From NCBI RefSeq assembly GCF_029893635.1, contig NZ_JARXYR010000002.1:905001-969000 (forward strand): a stretch of DNA of 64,000 nt, written 5' to 3'. Below are positions 59,943-64,000 of the stretch, one piece after another. Both the position numbers and the translations under genes were made by a program. The notes beneath the pieces were generated by a model. That model saw only the letters and a list, made by a program, of their open reading frames with translations. It was not told where the DNA came from and did not search any database. Positions within the stretch are counted from its first letter, which is position 1, and each line of letters starts with the position of its first letter. The DNA is from Variovorax sp. TBS-050B (GTDB lineage: Bacteria > Pseudomonadota > Gammaproteobacteria > Burkholderiales > Burkholderiaceae_C).

Positions 59943-60017
59943 TGGTCCCGCCGCCAGGAATCGAACCTGGATCTCAGCCTTCGGAGGGCCGAATTCTATC
60001 CGTTGAAATACAGCGAG
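59943..60017 (-). tRNA. tRNA-Arg (anticodon CCG)
   Basis: 75 bases including encoded CCA. Acceptor CTCGCTG pairs with CGGCGGG (two G-T wobbles); D loop AACGGATA; anticodon stem CGGCC/GGCTG around loop CTCCGAA, giving anticodon CCG for CGG codons; T arm CCAGG-TTCGATT-CCTGG. The D stem TTTC/GAAT has one T-T mismatch. CGG is common in such a GC-rich genome. Confidence 0.93.
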
Positions 60018-60060
60018 AGTCTGGTTCCCGGCAGCACCGGGAGCCCTGCATTATCGCCTA

Positions 60061-60732
60061 TCAGGCGGCGACCGTTTCGACTTCGTTCCCGGTTCCCGCG
60101 TTGGAGTTCCGCTCGAACCCCAATCCGGCCAGGTAGACGCGGAAGGTGCGCCGGCCGGTGGGCACCAGATCGAAGGCGGCGGGGTCGAGCAGCCAGTTCT
60201 GGATCAGGCCGCTGATGAGCGCGTGCAAGCCCTGGGCCGCCACGTGCCCGGGCACCGGCAGCTTGATCTGGCTGCGGCGCGCGGCCAGGCGCAGGGCCTT
60301 CTCGAAATCGGTCACGCAGGCGTTGCGCGCGGCCAGGTGCCGCTGCTGCACCGAGGCCATGTCGTGCGTGTACTCGACCTTGTGCGTCGCCACGTCGAAC
60401 ACGCGGCGCACCTGCGCGTCGGTGGTCATGAGGGTCAGCGCATGCACCATGCCCTCCTCGATCTCCGCGAGCGGATCGTCCTCCGACCCGGCGGCCTCGG
60501 CCGCGGCGCGCGGGCCGGCCTCGAGCGGGAGGATGACGCGCTCCATCATCGCGTTGAACAGGTCGGCCTTGTCCTTGAAGTGCCAGTAGATCGCGCCACG
60601 CGTGGCGCCGGCCTGCTGCGCGATCTGCTGCAGCGAGGTTTGCGAGACGCCTTGCGCCTGAAACAACAGCTCGGCAGCATCGAGCAATCGATGCCGCGTG
60701 GCCAGTGCTTCTTCCTTCGTACGACGTGCCAC
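60061..60732 (-). CDS. TetR family efflux repressor (AcrR/TtgR-like)
   Basis: 223-residue repressor. HTH at the N-terminus (ATRHRLLDAAELLFQAQGVS, SLQQIAQQAGATRGAIYWHF, KDKADLFNAMM) is nearly identical to AcrR/TtgR/MexZ-type regulators; the C-terminal domain binds hydrophobic drugs in relatives. GTG at 60732 is the start, five bases after AGGAGA; upstream Met codons would run across the operator. Divergent from the RND pump operon, with an 18-bp AcrR-like palindrome in the shared promoter, so derepression by toxic compounds is expected. Confidence 0.94.
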   Translation of the reverse strand: MARRTKEEALATRHRLLDAAELLFQAQGVSQTSLQQIAQQAGATRGAIYWHFKDKADLFNAMMERVILPLEAGPRAAAEAAGSEDDPLAEIEEGMVHALTLMTTDAQVRRVFDVATHKVEYTHDMASVQQRHLAARNACVTDFEKALRLAARRSQIKLPVPGHVAAQGLHALISGLIQNWLLDPAAFDLVPTGRRTFRVYLAGLGFERNSNAGTGNEVETVAA

Positions 60733-60795
60733 CAAGTCTCCTGATTTGTAAAGCCAAGCCCTTTCCGCATCGTGGGGCCATTCGACGCCCTCACT

Positions 60796-60813
60796 ATACA
60801 TTCATGAATGTAT
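60796..60813. promoter_or_regulatory. AcrR-type operator
   Basis: ATACATTCATGAATGTAT is a perfect 18-bp palindrome and continues to the right as GTAG. It closely matches the 24-bp E. coli AcrR operator core (ACATTTATGAATGT), differing by one base there. It sits 64 bases from the TetR start and 99 bases before the adaptor gene. Confidence 0.85.
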
Positions 60814-60911
60814 GTAGACTATCGGGCTTCTCCGATGGCCCGGCTGCCGATGCTGGTTTTCTGTTCGCAATGCGAACACGCCGTCTCCCGTCTCTGCTTC
60901 AAAGGATTCGC

Positions 60912-62201
60912 ATGCCTCTCCTGCATGTCTCGCGTGAAACGTTTTCCTCGCCGCGCCTCGCGACCGTGGCTGCCATCGTCCTGCTGGTGCTCGCGGGCTG
61001 CAGCAAGGGCGATGCGCCGGCGGCACAGGGTGGCGGCGCCGGCGGCGGCGCACGTCCGGCGCCCGAAGTGGGCGTGATCGTCGCCACGCCGACCGACGTC
61101 GGCCTCGTGACCGAACTGCCCGGCCGGCTCGAAGCCTCGCGTGTCGCGCAGGTGCGCGCCCGCGCCGCGGGCATCCTGCTCAAGCGCGAGTTCCGCGAAG
61201 GCAGCGACGTGAAGGCCGGCCAGCTGCTGTTCCGCATCGACCCCGCGCCGCTGGTGGCGGCCACGCAGAACGCCCAGGCGGCGCTCGTGCGCGCCGAGGC
61301 CAACGCGGCGCAGGCCAAGGCGCTGGCCGACCGCTACAAGCCGCTGGTCGAGGCCAATGCGGTCAGCAAGCAGGAATACGTGAACGCCGTCGCCGCGCAG
61401 AAGACGGCCGAGGCCGACGTGGCCGCCAGCCGGGCCGCGCTGCAGACCGCGAAGATCAACCAGGGCTATGCCGACGTGACCTCGCCGATCTCGGGTCGCA
61501 TCGGCCGCGCGCTGGTCACCGAGGGCGCGCTGGTGGGCCAGGGCGAGGCGACCGAGCTGGCCGTGGTGCAGCAGATCAATCCGATGTACGTGAACTTCAC
61601 GCAGTCGGCCTCCGACGTGCTGCGGCTGCGCCGCGCGCTGGCCGCGGGCCAGTACAAGCGCGCGAACGGCGAGGAGGCCGCGAGCGTGAGCGTGGTGCTG
61701 GAGGACGGCACCGACTACGCCATGACCGGCAAGCTGCTGTTCTCCGACCTGACGGTCGATTCGACCACCGGCCAGATCACGCTGCGCGCCGAAGTGCCCA
61801 ACCCCAAGGGCGAGCTGCTGCCGGGCCTGTACGTGCGCGTCAGGCTCGAGCAGGCGCAGGCGAGCAACGCGATCACGGTGCCGCAGCAGGCGGTCACGCG
61901 CACCCAGCAGGGCGACCATCTGACGGTGGTCGGCGCCGACGGCAAGCTGAGCCAGCGCACGGTGAAGATCAGCGCGGCCAAGGACAACCAATGGGTGGTG
62001 CTCGAAGGCCTGAAGGCCGGCGAGCAGGTGATGGTCGACGGCTTCCAGAAGCTGCAGATGATGCCGCCTGGCACGCCCGTGAAGGCGGTGCCGTGGCAGA
62101 AACCGAATCCCAACGGGGCGGCACCGGCCGCCGCTGCGCCGGCCGCCGGCGCAGCACCCGCCGCCGGACAGGCGGACTCGGCTCCGGCTGAGAAGAAGTA
62201 A
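60912..62201 (+). CDS. RND efflux periplasmic adaptor (AcrA/MexA family)
   Basis: 429-residue membrane-fusion lipoprotein linking an RND pump to an outer-membrane channel. Lipobox VLAGC at Cys30; beta-barrel and lipoyl half-motifs GRLEASRVAQVRARAAGILL and FREGSDVKAGQLLFRIDP; alpha-hairpin with LADRYKPLVEANAVSKQEY; TSPISGRIGRALVTEGALVG; and membrane-proximal ITVPQQAVTRTQQGDHLTVV. An Ala/Pro-rich tail closes the protein. AAGGA precedes 60912. The pump gene follows 21 bases later. The outer-membrane component is not in the window. Confidence 0.95.
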   Translation: MPLLHVSRETFSSPRLATVAAIVLLVLAGCSKGDAPAAQGGGAGGGARPAPEVGVIVATPTDVGLVTELPGRLEASRVAQVRARAAGILLKREFREGSDVKAGQLLFRIDPAPLVAATQNAQAALVRAEANAAQAKALADRYKPLVEANAVSKQEYVNAVAAQKTAEADVAASRAALQTAKINQGYADVTSPISGRIGRALVTEGALVGQGEATELAVVQQINPMYVNFTQSASDVLRLRRALAAGQYKRANGEEAASVSVVLEDGTDYAMTGKLLFSDLTVDSTTGQITLRAEVPNPKGELLPGLYVRVRLEQAQASNAITVPQQAVTRTQQGDHLTVVGADGKLSQRTVKISAAKDNQWVVLEGLKAGEQVMVDGFQKLQMMPPGTPVKAVPWQKPNPNGAAPAAAAPAAGAAPAAGQADSAPAEKK

Positions 62202-62222
62202 AAGACAAGGAGCGCGCCCGCA

Positions 62223-64000
62223 ATGGCCAAATTCTTCATCGACCGCCCCATCTTCGCGTGGGTGGTCGCACTGTTCATCCTCGTGCTCGGCGGCGTGTCC
62301 ATCACGCAGCTGCCGATCGCGCAGTACCCGCCGGTGGCGCCGCCCGCCATCGTGATCAACGTCGCCTACCCCGGCGCCTCGGCCCAGACGCTCGAGGACA
62401 GCGTGCTGTCCGTCATCGAGCGCGAGATGAACGGCTCGCCCGGCCTGATCTACATGGAGTCGGTGGCGCAGGCCGACGGTACCGGTGCGATCACGATCAG
62501 CTTCGAGCCCGGCACCAACGAAGACCTCGCGCAGGTCGACGTGCAGAACCGGCTCTCGCGCGCCACGCCGCGCCTGCCGGCGGCGGTGACGCAGCAGGGC
62601 GTGCGCGTGGACAAGTCGCGCGACAACTTCCTGCTGTTCACGATGCTCTCGTCGGACAACCCGGACTTCGACCCGGTGGCGCTGGGCGACTATGCCGCGC
62701 GCAACATCGTGCCCGAGCTGCAGCGCATCGCGGGCGTGGGCCAGGTGCAGCTGTTCGGCTCCGAGAACGCGATGCGCATCTGGATCGACCCGGCCAAGCT
62801 GCAGGGCTTCAACCTGTCGCCCACCGACGTGACGGCCGCCATCCGCGCGCAGAACGCGCAGGTGGCCTCGGGCACGATCGGCGACCTGCCGAACGTGCCG
62901 GGCCAGGCGATCGCCGCCACCGTGACGGTGAACGGCCAGCTCTCCAGCGTCGAGCAGTTCCGCGAGATCGTGCTGCGTGCCAAACACCGACGGCTCCACC
63001 GTGCGCCTGAAGGACGTGGCGCGCGTGGAGCTCGGCGGCCAGAGCTACGCCACCTCGGCGCGGCTGAACGGCGTGCCCGCGGTGGGCATCGGCGTGCAGC
63101 CCACGCCCACCGGCAACGCGCTGAAGTCGGCCAAGGCGATCCGCGAGAAGATGAGCGAGCTCGAGCGCTTCTTCCCCAAGGGCGTGAAGTGGGACATCCC
63201 CTACGACAGCTCGCGCTTCGTGCAGCTCTCGATCACCGAAGTGGTGAAGACGCTGATCGAGGCGGTGGTGCTGGTGTTCCTCGTGATGTTCCTGTTCCTG
63301 CAGAACTGGCGCTACACGATCATCCCGACCATCGTGGTGCCGATCGCGCTGCTCGGCACCTTCGCCACCCTGCTCGCGCTGGGCTTCTCGATCAACGTGC
63401 TGACGATGTTCGGCATGGTGCTGGTGATCGGCATCGTGGTGGACGACGCGATCGTGGTGGTGGAGAACGTCGAACGCATCATGAGCGAGGAAGGCCTGCC
63501 GCCGCTGGAGGCCACGCGCAAGGCGATGCAGCAGATCTCGGGCGCCATCATCGGCGTGACCGTGGTGCTGGTCTCGGTGTTCGTGCCGCTGGCCTTCTTC
63601 GCGGGCTCGACCGGCAACATCTACCGCCAGTTCTCGGCGGTGATGGTGGCCTCGATCAGCTTCTCGGCCTTCATGGCGCTGTCGCTCACGCCGGCGCTTT
63701 GCGCCACGCTGCTCAAGCCGGTGGAAGCGGGCCATCACCATGAGAAGCGCGGCTTCTTCGGCTGGTTCAACCGCGGCTTCTCGCGCACCGCCAAGGGCTA
63801 CGAGGGCATCGTCGCGCGCATCCTGCGCCGCGCCGCGCGCTACCTCGTGATCTACGCGGCCATCATCGGTGCGGTGGTGTACTTCTACACGCACCTGCCG
63901 AGCTCGTTCCTGCCGCAGGAAGACCAGGGCAACATCATCGTGAACGTGCAATTGCCGCCTGGCGCGACGCAGGAGCGCTCGCTGTCGGTGATGCAGCAGG
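62223..64000 (+). pseudogene. RND efflux pump AcrB/MexB type, frameshifted and 3' partial
   Basis: Inner-membrane drug/proton antiporter. MAKFFIDRPIFAWVVALFIL is the conserved N-terminus and helix 1; the porter domain follows (PPAIVINVAYPGASAQTLED, SGTIGDLPNVPGQAIAATV minus its ends). In literal reading the frame runs out of homology after REIVLRA; the continuation [20 protein letters not shown] through helix 4 [18 protein letters not shown], with the proton-relay Asp pair, is in the +1 frame. One extra A in GCCAAACACC at 62979-62988 explains it. The rest is intact to the window edge (about 592 of roughly 1050 residues). The break may be a base-calling error. Confidence 0.93.

Overview
The window is a GC-rich (about 70 % by eye), gene-dense bacterial chromosome segment. 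Gene content points to a betaproteobacterium of the family Comamonadaceae, most like Variovorax: a Bug-type tricarboxylate-transporter binding protein, DUF3567, DUF3108, a DUF2783/flavin monooxygenase pair, PilT/PilU, a short PutA with a divergent Lrp regulator, and several isolated acyl-CoA genes. This placement is inference from gene families; no rRNA gene is present to test it. No phage, insertion sequence or CRISPR array is visible, and no gene-free stretch exceeds 300 bases.

Layout. 0-8 kb: 3' part of the ABC-F ATPase uup, a phospholipase D lipoprotein, a copper-handling pair (YcnI-PCuAC fusion and DUF2946), a TraB/GumN protein with a histone-H1-like tail, and a coupled VOC/MORN-like pair. 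8-12 kb: flavin monooxygenase, DUF2783 and Bug binding protein operon, divergent from a LuxR regulator across a 19-bp dyad. 12-19 kb: M48 protease lipoprotein, fumarylacetoacetate-hydrolase-family enzyme, DUF3108, DUF3567, AbrB-type transporter, ChaN lipoprotein and an omega-aminotransferase. 19-26 kb: a trimeric autotransporter adhesin divergent from a frameshifted LuxR gene, purU, a frameshifted lipoprotein, a WxxGxW-type secreted protein and an SGNH hydrolase. 26-36 kb: single-chain acyl-CoA carboxylase plus acyl-CoA ligase, divergent from a TetR regulator, then an orphan frameshifted ABC binding protein, an S9 peptidase and arginase.

36-44 kb: a tightly overlapped operon RDD-RDD-SpoIIM-membrane protein-DUF4129-DUF4350-MoxR ATPase-DUF58-DUF805, a widespread but functionally poorly understood envelope-associated system. 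44-51 kb: DUF2242 lipoprotein, a small P-loop kinase, glutamate dehydrogenase, putA with its divergent Lrp-type regulator, and yggS. 51-60 kb: pilT-pilU, a 108-base imperfect palindrome, a beta-hydroxyacid dehydrogenase, the dolP-diaA-yraN/rsmI group, a glutathione transferase, azoreductase with divergent LysR, and tRNA-Arg(CCG). 60-64 kb: a TetR repressor and an RND efflux operon with an AcrR-like operator between them; the pump gene runs off the end.

Amino-acid catabolism is prominent: arginase, PutA and glutamate dehydrogenase could together carry arginine and proline to 2-oxoglutarate. Four otherwise intact genes (LuxR near 21480, lipoprotein near 23989, ABC binding protein near 31992, RND pump near 62983) each carry an apparent single-base gain. 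That pattern is better explained by assembly or sequencing indels than by four independent pseudogenisations, so these four should be checked against reads before any loss of function is assumed.
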